Assembly: GCA_016934515.1 (NCBI GenBank)
Contig: JAFGSR010000215.1
Span: 1-38,828 of the forward strand
Direction: 5' to 3'
Source: Sedimentisphaerales bacterium
GTDB lineage: Bacteria > Planctomycetota > Phycisphaerae > Sedimentisphaerales > SM23-30
Length of the DNA: 38,828 bases
Positions 27,559 through 35,944 of the stretch are shown here, piece by piece. The first letter of the stretch is position 1; the number at the start of each line of letters is the position of its first letter. Below the pieces are notes generated by a model. It did not search any database. It was not told where the DNA came from and saw nothing but the letters and a program-made list of their open reading frames with translations. The position numbers and the translations under genes were made by a program.

Positions 27559-29259
27559 ATGGGTTTACAACTCGCGGACTATTTTGTTTTGATCATATAT
27601 TTTCTGGGGATTACCGCTATCGGAATCTGGTCCGCCAGAAAAATCAAGAGCAGCAGTGATTTTTTCATGCCTCGCAAATTCGGCAAGGTAATGATGATAA
27701 TGTTTTCCTTCGGAACCGGTACCCATTCCGACCAGGCGGTTTCGGTAGCCTCAAAGAGTTTCACCAATGGTTTATCCGGCATCTGGTATCAGTGGCTCTG
27801 GCTCCCGGTTACTCCTTTCTATTGGTTGATAGCACCTGTATTTCGGCGTTTCCGGGCGATTACCACTGCCAATGTTTTTGAAGCCCGTTTTAGTCCCAGT
27901 GTCGCCATGTTATTCGCGGTAGTGGGCATATTAAATCTGATGGTGAATATTGGCGTAATGCTCAAGGGTTCAAGCGAAGTCATATCAGCTAGCACCAGTG
28001 GATTGGTCAGTGCTAATTGGGCCATTTTTTTAATGACGATTATTTTTGTAATATACGGCGTGGCGGGGGGACTCTCCGCTGCTATTGTCACCGATTTTAT
28101 TCAGGGAATGCTGACTATCATATTTTCTTTTTTGCTGCTGCCTCTGGTTCTAAATGCAATTGGCGGTATGAAAGGCCTACATTCCGGTATTACCGATCCG
28201 CACATGCTCTCTCTGGTGGCGCCGGCGGAAATCGGTATTTTCTACATCTCCGTTATTGCCTTCAATGCTCTGGTGGGTATCGTCACTCAACCCCACACCA
28301 TGGGCAACTGCGCCGCAGGTAAAACTGAAATGGAGGGACGTATCGGTTTTATGGGCGGAACACTAATCAAACGCCTCTGTACCATACCCTGGTGCTTAAC
28401 CGGTGTGGCTGCGGTTATATATTTCGCCGGTAGAGAAATCGAGCCCGACAAAGTCTTCGGTACCGTCGCCGGGGAGTTCCTACCCAAAATCATGCCGGGG
28501 ATGCTGGGTATCTTTATCGCTGCTGTTTTGGCATCGGTAATGAGTTCCTGTGACGCCTTTATGATTTCTTCCTCCGCCCTTTTTACTGAAGATGTTTACA
28601 AACGCTTAAATCCCAACGAAACCCAGAAACATTATATTCTCGTCGGCCGCATTACTTCTGTAGTCATTGTCGCCGGCGGAGTACTCTTTGCTTATTGGTT
28701 GCCCGGTGTAGTAGCAGGACTGGAAATATTCTGGAAAATTACTCCCATGATGGGCATCGCCTTTTGGCTGGGACTTTTCTGGAGACGTACCACCGTACCT
28801 GGTGCCTGGGCGGCAACTTTAACCGCCTTTGCCGTTTGGTGGCTGACTACCCAGTCTTTCTTTATTGCATTTATGGCCGAGGTGCCCGGTTCAGAATTCC
28901 TGAGATTCGTAATGCACAAAGACACCGGCTCAGTTATTTACCTGCCCTGGCAGATGATTTTTTATCTCGTCGGTGGCACGCTGTCGGGTATTTTCGTCAG
29001 CCTGTTTACCAAACCTGTTGCCCGGGAAAAACTCGATAACTTCTACGCCCTTATCCGCACCCCCATTGCTCCCGGCGAGCAAATCTCCATACCCTGCACG
29101 CTGCCCGCCGATGCCGTCGTACCCAAAAAACGGGTTATCTTTCCAAATAGTAACCTGGAATTTATGATACCATCTCTGACCTCGGTGATCGGTTTCCTGG
29201 CAGGTTGGGGATGTGTCGCAGCCATCATTTATGCCGTCTTTTTAATTACCAAAATATAA
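27559..29259 (+). CDS. Sodium:solute symporter (SSS/SLC5 family)
   Basis: A 566-residue polytopic membrane protein, about 13 hydrophobic helices. The start YFVLIIYFLGITAIGIWSAR, then SSSDFFMPRK and FSFGTGTHSDQAVSVASKSF, is typical of SSS transporters. Later marks are YGVAGGLSAAIVTDFIQGML (the family GGLxAVxxTDxxQ motif), ASVMSSCDAFMISSSALFTEDVYKR and the long C-terminal tail. It would couple sodium entry to uptake of a sugar or sugar acid. AAGGAA lies 10 bp before the ATG. Flanking UroD-like genes and the two CAZyme-type genes suggest it imports depolymerisation products. Substrate is not deducible. Confidence 0.92.
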   Translation: MGLQLADYFVLIIYFLGITAIGIWSARKIKSSSDFFMPRKFGKVMMIMFSFGTGTHSDQAVSVASKSFTNGLSGIWYQWLWLPVTPFYWLIAPVFRRFRAITTANVFEARFSPSVAMLFAVVGILNLMVNIGVMLKGSSEVISASTSGLVSANWAIFLMTIIFVIYGVAGGLSAAIVTDFIQGMLTIIFSFLLLPLVLNAIGGMKGLHSGITDPHMLSLVAPAEIGIFYISVIAFNALVGIVTQPHTMGNCAAGKTEMEGRIGFMGGTLIKRLCTIPWCLTGVAAVIYFAGREIEPDKVFGTVAGEFLPKIMPGMLGIFIAAVLASVMSSCDAFMISSSALFTEDVYKRLNPNETQKHYILVGRITSVVIVAGGVLFAYWLPGVVAGLEIFWKITPMMGIAFWLGLFWRRTTVPGAWAATLTAFAVWWLTTQSFFIAFMAEVPGSEFLRFVMHKDTGSVIYLPWQMIFYLVGGTLSGIFVSLFTKPVAREKLDNFYALIRTPIAPGEQISIPCTLPADAVVPKKRVIFPNSNLEFMIPSLTSVIGFLAGWGCVAAIIYAVFLITKI

Positions 29260-29275
29260 GAAGGGCCCGGTTGAG

Positions 29276-30343
29276 TTGACTACGAAAATAACATCCAAAG
29301 AACGTGTTCTAAAAGCTCTGGAACATCTCCAGCCGGATCGTACACCATGCAATTATTTGGGCACGCCGGAAGCTGACGAAAAACTCAAAAATCATTTCCA
29401 AACCAACGATATGGACGTGGTGCTCGAAAAGCTTGGCGTGGATTTGCGGGTAATAAAACCTATTTATGTCGGGCCGAAGTTACGCAACTGGGAAGATGGA
29501 CGTTTTGAAAATTTCTGGGGGCAAGTCCGCAAGCCCATTAAAAACGAGGCGGGCATTTATAATGAATCCGTCGAGTTCCCCTACGCCGAATTTACCAGCT
29601 CCGGCGATGTGGCAAAATTTCGATGGCCGACTCACGACTGGTTCGATTGCTCGTCACTTGCCGGGCAATGCGATAAATACGCCGATTATGCAATTGTTTG
29701 TGGCTCTCCCGGTAACATGGATTTGATTAACGGAACCGCTTACGGCATGGGTGTGGAGAATGTCCTGCTCGGCATCGGACTTGAAGACCCGGTCGTCCAC
29801 GCCTGTATGGAAAAGCGCTTCCAGTGTTGTTACGACATTTCACAAAAGGTGTTGCAGGCGGCGCAGGGCAAAGTCGATATTTTTTGGATCGGTGATGACT
29901 ACGGTACGCAGAACGGCCTGCTGATTAGCCCGCAAAAATGGCGAGAACTTTTCTTCGACAAGCTCAAAGCCATGTGCGACCTGGGACACGCCTACGGCAC
30001 AAAAGTAATGCTGCACAGTTGCGGCTCGACCCGATCAATCTGGCCGGACTTGATTGCGGCGGGCGTTGATATTTACGACACCGTTCAGCCCGAAGCCGCA
30101 AACATGGATCCTGTCCGGTTGAAAAAGGAATTTGGAGACCGAATCTGTTTTCATGGAGCAATCAGTACGCAAAAGACACTTCCCTTCGGCAGCGTTAAAG
30201 ATGTCCTTGACGAAGTAAATTTACGTATCGAAACCGTGGGCAAAGATGGCGGTTATATTATTGCCCCTTCCCATAATATTCAACCCGATACACCGCTGGA
30301 AAATATTTTGGCCATGTATAAGGAAAATCATGATAATAACTAA
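29276..30343 (+). CDS. Uroporphyrinogen decarboxylase-like protein, second copy (TTG start)
   Basis: A 355-residue UroD-superfamily protein. No ATG is available near the N-terminus; the TTG at 29276 follows AGAAGGG at 29259-29265, and SKERVLKALEHLQPDRTPC matches the usual family opening. It has YIIAPSHNIQPDTPLENILAMY, the conserved UroD-type C-terminal motif, the zinc-type HSCGS (His247-x-Cys249) and WIGDDYGTQNGLLISPQKWRELF. It is closer to the family core than the first copy. It begins 16 bp after the symporter stop, and the GH28 start codon lies inside its last codons, so the three genes are co-transcribed. Probably a methyltransferase-like or decarboxylase-like enzyme on a sugar-derived compound; unproven. 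Confidence 0.83.
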   Translation: MTTKITSKERVLKALEHLQPDRTPCNYLGTPEADEKLKNHFQTNDMDVVLEKLGVDLRVIKPIYVGPKLRNWEDGRFENFWGQVRKPIKNEAGIYNESVEFPYAEFTSSGDVAKFRWPTHDWFDCSSLAGQCDKYADYAIVCGSPGNMDLINGTAYGMGVENVLLGIGLEDPVVHACMEKRFQCCYDISQKVLQAAQGKVDIFWIGDDYGTQNGLLISPQKWRELFFDKLKAMCDLGHAYGTKVMLHSCGSTRSIWPDLIAAGVDIYDTVQPEAANMDPVRLKKEFGDRICFHGAISTQKTLPFGSVKDVLDEVNLRIETVGKDGGYIIAPSHNIQPDTPLENILAMYKENHDNN

Positions 30344-31856
30344 AAAAACAAGCATACTGTTTGGATTTATCACTTCATGTATTCTGTTAAGTTGCATTCA
30401 GGCAGAGGAAATTAAACATTTGCAAACTAAACCGACGGCTTATGATATTCGCAACTTCGGCGCGGTCGGTGATGGCACAACCTTAAATACCAGTGCCATT
30501 CAGACAACTATTGACATCTGCAATATAAATGGCGGTGGTCGAGTGGTCATCCCCGCAGGTACCTGGCTGTCGGGGACAATTCTTATGAAAGACAATGTCG
30601 AATTGTACCTGGGCCACGGTTCGACTTTGCTGGGCAGTAAACGACATGAAGATTATCCGCGTCAGCCCACGCCAAAGTTTCGGTCGCATAAAGATATTGG
30701 TGGTTTCTATGCCTTGATTTATGCTGAAGGTGTCAATAATATTGCCATTACCGGCAGTGGTACCATCAACGGCCAGGGCAAATATCAAAAGCCTCGGTAT
30801 GGCGGGGGTGACCAGGACGGACGGCCGCGTAATATCGTTTTTATTACCTGCAGAGATATCCGGATCGAAGGTATCCGCATGCGTGACTCAGGGATGTGGA
30901 ACCAGCATTATCTTAATTGCGATAATTTAATTATCCGTGGCTTGGATGTCTACAACCATGTCAATCGCAATAACGATGCCGTTGATATTGACGGCTGCCG
31001 CCGTGTTACGATATCCGATTGCCATTTCGATACTGATGATGATGGAATTACTCTTAAAAGTACCGGATCTGCCCCCACAGAAGATGTCGTTATCACTAAC
31101 TGTACTGTCAGCAGTCACTGCAACGCCATCAAGGCCGGGACTGAGTCGTCGGGCGGCTTTCGCAATATTACTATTTCCAATTGTGTCGTTACTCCATCGC
31201 GCCACCGGGATAAACCTATTTTCAGTACTCCTATAGATGGTATTACCGGTATCTCACTGATCATTGTCGATGGCGGCATCATGGAAAATGTAACTATTAA
31301 TAATATAGTTATCGACGGCCCGATGGCTCCAATCTACATCCGCTTAGGTAACCGTGCCCGAAAGTACACCGAGGGAATACCTAAGCCCAAAATTGGTAAG
31401 ATTCGTAATATCGCAATCAGTAATGTGGTTGCTCACAGTCATGGTAACTTTGGTTCTTCGATTACGGGATTGCCGGATCATTATATCGAAAATATTTCTT
31501 TGAGTAATATTCAGTTGTTTGCCAAAGGCAACATTACTGCTAACGATTTTCGTATTAAAGTTTCTGAAGATGAACGTGGCTATCCGCAACCAACCGCCTG
31601 GGGTAACTTGCCGGCGTTTGGTTTATTTCTCCGTCATGTACGCGGAGTAACGCTCAATGGAGTAATGTTGGGTGTGGATGAGCCTGATGTTCGCTGTCCA
31701 ATCTGGGCCGATGACGTACAACAATTGAGTATCAGACAAACACGTATTTCGGGACCGATCATCAGCGGACCTTTTGTCAAAGGTATCGGTTTGACGGAGT
31801 ACGATGTTGAAAAACCTTTGCTCTGGACAGGTAAGGTCGTTACTATTAGCGAATAA
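30330..31856 (+). CDS. Glycoside hydrolase family 28 (polygalacturonase-like)
   Basis: A 508-residue secreted GH28 enzyme. I start at the ATG at 30330 (AAGGA 5 bp upstream), 14 bp inside the previous gene; the upstream in-frame ATG at 30246 gives no signal peptide. The N-terminus has a hydrophobic segment ending LLSC near residue 22, so lipidation is possible. Then come DIRNFGAVGDGTTLNTSAIQ and GGGRVVIPAGTWLSGTI. Active-site region: RNNDAVDIDGC (Asp216), DTDDDGITLKS (Asp237, Asp238) and SSHCNAIKAGTES (His263), matching the NTD, DD and histidine positions of GH28. It would hydrolyse a galacturonan-type or related uronate polymer. Substitution of the usual G before H leaves specificity open. 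Confidence 0.92.
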   Translation: MIITKKTSILFGFITSCILLSCIQAEEIKHLQTKPTAYDIRNFGAVGDGTTLNTSAIQTTIDICNINGGGRVVIPAGTWLSGTILMKDNVELYLGHGSTLLGSKRHEDYPRQPTPKFRSHKDIGGFYALIYAEGVNNIAITGSGTINGQGKYQKPRYGGGDQDGRPRNIVFITCRDIRIEGIRMRDSGMWNQHYLNCDNLIIRGLDVYNHVNRNNDAVDIDGCRRVTISDCHFDTDDDGITLKSTGSAPTEDVVITNCTVSSHCNAIKAGTESSGGFRNITISNCVVTPSRHRDKPIFSTPIDGITGISLIIVDGGIMENVTINNIVIDGPMAPIYIRLGNRARKYTEGIPKPKIGKIRNIAISNVVAHSHGNFGSSITGLPDHYIENISLSNIQLFAKGNITANDFRIKVSEDERGYPQPTAWGNLPAFGLFLRHVRGVTLNGVMLGVDEPDVRCPIWADDVQQLSIRQTRISGPIISGPFVKGIGLTEYDVEKPLLWTGKVVTISE

Positions 31857-31869
31857 TATGTGACTTTGG

Positions 31870-32871
31870 ATGATTATGAAAGTTAAAGGTCTGATAGATT
31901 TGCAGGTAAATGGATTTATGGGGGTGGATTTTTCCAGCGATGATCTTACATCTGAAAATTTTGCCCAGGCCTGTCGAAATATTATTGCAACCGGAGTTAC
32001 TGCTTTTTTGCCCACTGTAATTACCTCTCACACAGACATTTACCGTCAGAACCTGCAGATCATTGCTCAAGTAATGCACCAGCCGGAATTCAAGGGCAGG
32101 TTGTTGGGGATACATCTGGAAGGGCCCTTTATCTCTGCCCAGGACGGACCCCGCGGGGCGCACCAGGCCCAGTGGACCAAAATGCCTGACCTTGCTTACC
32201 TGGAGCAACTCATGGAATGGGCCGATGGTAAGGTAAAATTATTAACTATAGCTGCTGAACTGGAAGGCGCCCACCTGTTAGCTCAGTGGGCCGCACAAAA
32301 GCAGGTCGCGATATCTCTGGGGCATCAACTGGCCACGGAGCAGGATCTGGATCGCTTGGCACAGGCCGGGGCGAAAGCTCTTACGCATCTGGGAAATGGT
32401 GTGTCCGCCGAACTGCCCAGGCATGAAAATCCAATCTGGGCGGGGCTGGCAAATGATAACCTGACAGCGATGATGATAACCGATGGACATCATCTGCCCG
32501 TATCCTTGATAAAATCAATTATTAGAGTTAAGGGCCCCCACAAATGCATAGTGGTCAGTGACTCTTCTCCGCTGGCGGGTATGGAACCGGGAAAATACGA
32601 AACTCTTGGGAATAAAGTGCTCCTGGAAGAAAGCGGCAGGCTGTTCATTCCGGATACCGGATACCTGGCGGGTTCATCGGCAACCATGATGCAGTGCATG
32701 AATTACCTGGCTTCATTAAAGCTGGTAAGCACCCATGAATTGCTCATGATGGGCTTTGAAAATCCGTTGAACTTGATTGCTCTTGATGCAGCTTCGGTAG
32801 CGCAGGAACAGCGGTTGCACTTTGATGAAAACCAAGCCCGATTCTATATGAAAAAAGATATTACCTCATGA
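31870..32871 (+). CDS. nagA: N-acetylglucosamine-6-phosphate deacetylase-like amidohydrolase (short form)
   Basis: A 333-residue metal-dependent deacetylase that converts GlcNAc-6-P to GlcN-6-P. Catalytic and metal residues are in place: GIHLEGPFIS (Glu84), ISLGHQLA (His152), THLGNGV (His173), DGHHLP (His208) and the catalytic Asp231 in VVSDSSPLAGM. It is about 50 residues shorter than E. coli NagA because it begins at GLIDLQVNGFMGVDF, lacking the first strands of the N-terminal beta-sandwich; the upstream gene ends only 13 bp before, so there is no room for them. ATGs at 31870 and 31876 both fit. Its stop abuts the stop of the opposing dehydrogenase gene. Confidence 0.87.
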   Translation: MIMKVKGLIDLQVNGFMGVDFSSDDLTSENFAQACRNIIATGVTAFLPTVITSHTDIYRQNLQIIAQVMHQPEFKGRLLGIHLEGPFISAQDGPRGAHQAQWTKMPDLAYLEQLMEWADGKVKLLTIAAELEGAHLLAQWAAQKQVAISLGHQLATEQDLDRLAQAGAKALTHLGNGVSAELPRHENPIWAGLANDNLTAMMITDGHHLPVSLIKSIIRVKGPHKCIVVSDSSPLAGMEPGKYETLGNKVLLEESGRLFIPDTGYLAGSSATMMQCMNYLASLKLVSTHELLMMGFENPLNLIALDAASVAQEQRLHFDENQARFYMKKDITS

Positions 32872-34065
32872 ACTCAAAATCGCACCTTCAGTTAATCTAA
32901 TAATCTCAGACTTATACTTACTGTCGCTTTCCTGCCAAATCCCCGCCAATACTTCTTTCAAATTTTCAAGCTCTGTCGATTGCCCTTGTGTTTTTGCAAG
33001 ATACTTGATACCAATCGCTGCACCTTTGGCCATATTGATCGGCTCAATTCCATATGTCATCGCCAACTGCATCGTACCGAAAATCCTGTCATTCAAACCA
33101 AGCTTCCTTTGAGGATCTCTTACAGCTCTTTCAATAGGGTCGCTAAGATATGGATTGGTCATTCTTTCCAGCAAATCCTCGGCATATTTCCTATAACCTG
33201 CTTCGGTAAAAAGCTCATCTTTCAATTCAGCATATTTCTTTATCAACGCCCCCCCGGATTCTTTCAAAAAAGCAGCTCGGGCAATACCCATTATCTCCTG
33301 GTCATCCCTCAAATCCTTCATCGTCTTATAACCCTTCGACAAACCCAGCAAAGCCATAAGAAAATGAATCGCATTATGGCCATATAGCTTGGCCTCCTCA
33401 AACGGCAGCAATTCCTCCTTCTCTATAAACACCTCTATCCCCGGAGTAAATTCCGGAATTACACATTTGCTTACCAGTATCTTATTAAACTCCTCAACCA
33501 AAAATGCTCTGTCAATACCCGGGGCTATCGGCCTCAATCCTTTTTGCTCTATTTCTGCTTTATCTGTTACCACCTGGCTCATCTTGCCAATCACGGTATT
33601 TAAAAACTGAACATTTTTAAATGAACCGACTTTTTCTTCCAGAATTTCCGCTGCATGGTTATTGTTCTCCGCCGTATATATTATCGTCGCCTTGGCTATT
33701 CTGTTCTGCAGGCCCCGTGCGATAAGAGATGCAACGCTATATTCACCTTTGTCGTAAAAATCAACCGACGGCAGCGATGTGCATATCTCTGTTGACCGGG
33801 AAATGGCTTCTAATAGTTTTCCCCGCTCTGCCGTATCAGACGGATTATAAATTTCTACCCCGTCAATCTTGATAGATTCCACTCCCGCCGATGATGCAAC
33901 ATTGACATAGTAACTGCCGTTATTTGCTCTTACTGCATCGACCAGCTTCTGGTCAATTTCAGAAATAACTATACGGCTGAAATTGCCGCCCTTAAATGCC
34001 TCACTGACAAAAAGACCCGACTGGATCGGGCCAAATCCAAATCCCACAAAAATATGTTTATTCAT
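32866..34065 (-). CDS. Mannitol dehydrogenase-family (M1PDH-like) oxidoreductase
   Basis: A 399-residue NAD-dependent polyol or sugar-phosphate dehydrogenase. The Rossmann motif FVGFGFGPIQSG (Gly8, 10, 12, 17) opens the protein, and TAENNNHA near 131-138 and the active-site triad K226-LYGH-N231-AI-H234 match the long-chain mannitol dehydrogenase family. This is the last gene of the minus-strand amino-sugar run and follows the PIG-L gene by 31 bp. In such a cluster it could reduce fructose-6-phosphate or an amino-keto-sugar phosphate to a polyol phosphate, or the reverse. Its TGA and nagA's TGA abut head to head (TCATGA at 32866-32871). Family secure, substrate not. Confidence 0.85.
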   Translation of the reverse strand: MNKHIFVGFGFGPIQSGLFVSEAFKGGNFSRIVISEIDQKLVDAVRANNGSYYVNVASSAGVESIKIDGVEIYNPSDTAERGKLLEAISRSTEICTSLPSVDFYDKGEYSVASLIARGLQNRIAKATIIYTAENNNHAAEILEEKVGSFKNVQFLNTVIGKMSQVVTDKAEIEQKGLRPIAPGIDRAFLVEEFNKILVSKCVIPEFTPGIEVFIEKEELLPFEEAKLYGHNAIHFLMALLGLSKGYKTMKDLRDDQEIMGIARAAFLKESGGALIKKYAELKDELFTEAGYRKYAEDLLERMTNPYLSDPIERAVRDPQRKLGLNDRIFGTMQLAMTYGIEPINMAKGAAIGIKYLAKTQGQSTELENLKEVLAGIWQESDSKYKSEIIRLTEGAILSS

Positions 34066-34096
34066 AATTTCTCTACGTTAAATTAAAACAGCGTGA

Positions 34097-34861
34097 CTAC
34101 GCATTAATATGCTTTTTCAAAATATCCACCAGCGGATTATCATCCCGGCCGCAAAAACCCAGATGCGAATGTCTTATCCACCCTTCCGCGTACTTAAACT
34201 TGCCACTCATTTTGCCAATCTCTCTGTTCGTATCTTTCATTGTAATTAAATAGGAATCTAAGCCTTGGCTGACATCAAGCCATTCCTTCTGGCTCTTATG
34301 CTTGGCAAGCATCTCGGACTTTTTTTCAATTAGATCTTCGACGTCAACATAAAAATCCGCCGCAACCGGTCTTTTCAAAGAGTCTGTCAGGCCATAAGGC
34401 AGACTATGATACAACACCACCGGTTTTGATATGGGCTTTACCTCCGGATCAACTGCAAAATTCTTCATGCCTCTGCAAAATGCCGCCGTCACTACTATTC
34501 TGGTTGTGTTGCTGTGGTCTTCCATATACTCATAGGGATACTGTGTCAGAATAATGTCTGGTGCTACCTGACGTATGATCGAGGCAACCTGAGAAATAAG
34601 GTTCTTCTCATAAAATATCTCAAGGTCGTTAGCCAGGCTCTCGTGAAATGTCGCACCCATATATCGGCAGGCTTCTTTGGCTTCTTCTCTGCGGATTGCT
34701 ATAATTTCTTCAATCTCGTGTCGGTCCGTACCGCAACAGCCATTCGCAACATTCATATAATCTATCTCACAGCCCGCTTCTTTAAGCCGGAACAACGTCC
34801 CCGTCATCATAAATTCTATATCATCAGGATGCGTCGCTATCGCAAATACTTTTTGTTTCAT
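34097..34861 (-). CDS. PIG-L/LmbE-family deacetylase
   Basis: A 254-residue zinc-dependent N-deacetylase of the PIG-L/LmbE family. It shows the metal motif A-T-H11-P-D13-D14-I-E16 and the distal D115-H116-x-N118 (DHSNT), with IILTQYPYEYMEDH between. Relatives remove acetyl groups from N-acetylglucosaminyl conjugates such as GlcNAc-inositol, GlcNAc-malate and chitobiose. It has no signal peptide, so it acts in the cytoplasm. It lies between a NagB-like gene and an M1PDH-like gene, suggesting deacetylation of an amino-sugar intermediate. AGGA precedes the ATG. The presence of nagA just across the convergence point means two distinct deacetylases serve one locus. Confidence 0.9.
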   Translation of the reverse strand: MKQKVFAIATHPDDIEFMMTGTLFRLKEAGCEIDYMNVANGCCGTDRHEIEEIIAIRREEAKEACRYMGATFHESLANDLEIFYEKNLISQVASIIRQVAPDIILTQYPYEYMEDHSNTTRIVVTAAFCRGMKNFAVDPEVKPISKPVVLYHSLPYGLTDSLKRPVAADFYVDVEDLIEKKSEMLAKHKSQKEWLDVSQGLDSYLITMKDTNREIGKMSGKFKYAEGWIRHSHLGFCGRDDNPLVDILKKHINA

Positions 34862-34875
34862 ATCAATATCCTATT

Positions 34876-35808
34876 CTAATGCATCTCCACATCACAGGTT
34901 CCAATCGCCGGCCGATAAAAGTTAAACTGCACATTCGGATGCTCCGCCAGCAATGACATCGGCACGGACGAATCCGGTATCTTCTTGCCTATCATCAGCG
35001 TCGTAAGTCTCATCCCGAACGGATTGTCATGGGTTCCCGCCTGCCAGATAGACACTTTCTCCGCTTTCCATGTCTGAACCGGGCCAACCGTAACTGCCTT
35101 TGTCGGTACACCGGTCACAACTCCACCCCCGCTCGTACGCGCATTCTGCATTATTGTAACCGGATGAAGTTCAACCTGCCGCGTTGTAAGCTGACGGTAT
35201 TCTTCCGCTGTCGGAGGATTGTCTTTGTATTTGCCTTCTCGCCTGAACGGATCATTAAATGCCCAGTGTTTGATATCTCCCTGGCCGCCCTGCATCACCG
35301 CACAGCGAACTCCCGCCTCCCAGCTTTTTATATATCCCGATGGCTCTTCGCTGGGAAAGTGCATATTCGCATCTGGCATTTGTAGCTCAGACCTGATCTT
35401 ATCAAAGCACATCTCGCGATCAGTTTTTTCAAACGAAAGTTCATGGTCCACAGGCGCAACCTTGCCGTTTATCACCCATTCATCCATCCCCCAAAAATGA
35501 GCATTTTTCAGGCTCAAATCAAGTTCATTAACCAATCGGGCAACCAACGGCAACTGTTCGGTTGGACCTATAGGCCCGCAGATCCCCACCGGATTGTCCG
35601 GCGTCGCCCGCCTCCAGGCATTTATATACTCCAAAGCTTCTGCCAGGTAAAAATCTTCCAGCGTATCATAAAATTCTACTTTAAACCCTGCACGGGAAAG
35701 GCCCAACATCGCTTCCGCCGTCAGCCTTGCCGCATCATTTAGAATCTCATCATCAAGTGTCGTAAAGTCCCACCAGTCCGGGGCTAATATGCTTTGCTTA
35801 CGTGACAT
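34876..35808 (-). CDS. Divergent NagB-family (glucosamine-6-phosphate isomerase-like) protein
   Basis: A 310-residue protein. The ATG at 35808 with GGAG 7 bp upstream is preferred over an in-frame TTG at 35820. The NagB/SIS-type fold shows in [26 protein letters not shown] (Asp109, the enolisation Asp position), [14 protein letters not shown] and [19 protein letters not shown]. Compared with E. coli NagB (GVGNDGHIAFNEP), the catalytic Asp141 position is Ile179 here, with Asp178 one place earlier, His181 is kept and Glu148 is Asp186. It may use a different substrate or perform isomerisation without deamination. It follows the AGE-epimerase gene after a 136-bp gap and precedes a PIG-L deacetylase. 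Family call firm, activity open. Confidence 0.82.
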   Translation of the reverse strand: MSRKQSILAPDWWDFTTLDDEILNDAARLTAEAMLGLSRAGFKVEFYDTLEDFYLAEALEYINAWRRATPDNPVGICGPIGPTEQLPLVARLVNELDLSLKNAHFWGMDEWVINGKVAPVDHELSFEKTDREMCFDKIRSELQMPDANMHFPSEEPSGYIKSWEAGVRCAVMQGGQGDIKHWAFNDPFRREGKYKDNPPTAEEYRQLTTRQVELHPVTIMQNARTSGGGVVTGVPTKAVTVGPVQTWKAEKVSIWQAGTHDNPFGMRLTTLMIGKKIPDSSVPMSLLAEHPNVQFNFYRPAIGTCDVEMH

Positions 35809-35855
35809 TTTTTTCTCCAATATTTTGTTAAATTATCATCCCTTATCAAAAATCA

Positions 35856-35883
35856 ATCATACTGAATTTCAAAATTTACACAA
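35856..35883 (-). promoter_or_regulatory. Candidate promoter for the NagB-like/PIG-L/M1PDH genes
   Basis: On the minus strand, TTGTGT (35883-35878) and TATGAT (35861-35856) with a 16-bp spacer, 48 bp before the ATG at 35808. The -10 is 5 of 6 to consensus; the -35 only 3 of 6. Confidence 0.3.
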
Positions 35884-35944
35884 CGATTTTCTAAATAGCA
35901 TAAACATTCATTTTCTGTTCCATTCAGTACACACCCAAAAAAAA

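Noticed and set aside
30246-30329. Upstream in-frame start for the GH28 gene
   Set aside because: It would overlap the UroD-like gene by almost 100 bp, lacks a ribosome site and would bury the signal peptide.
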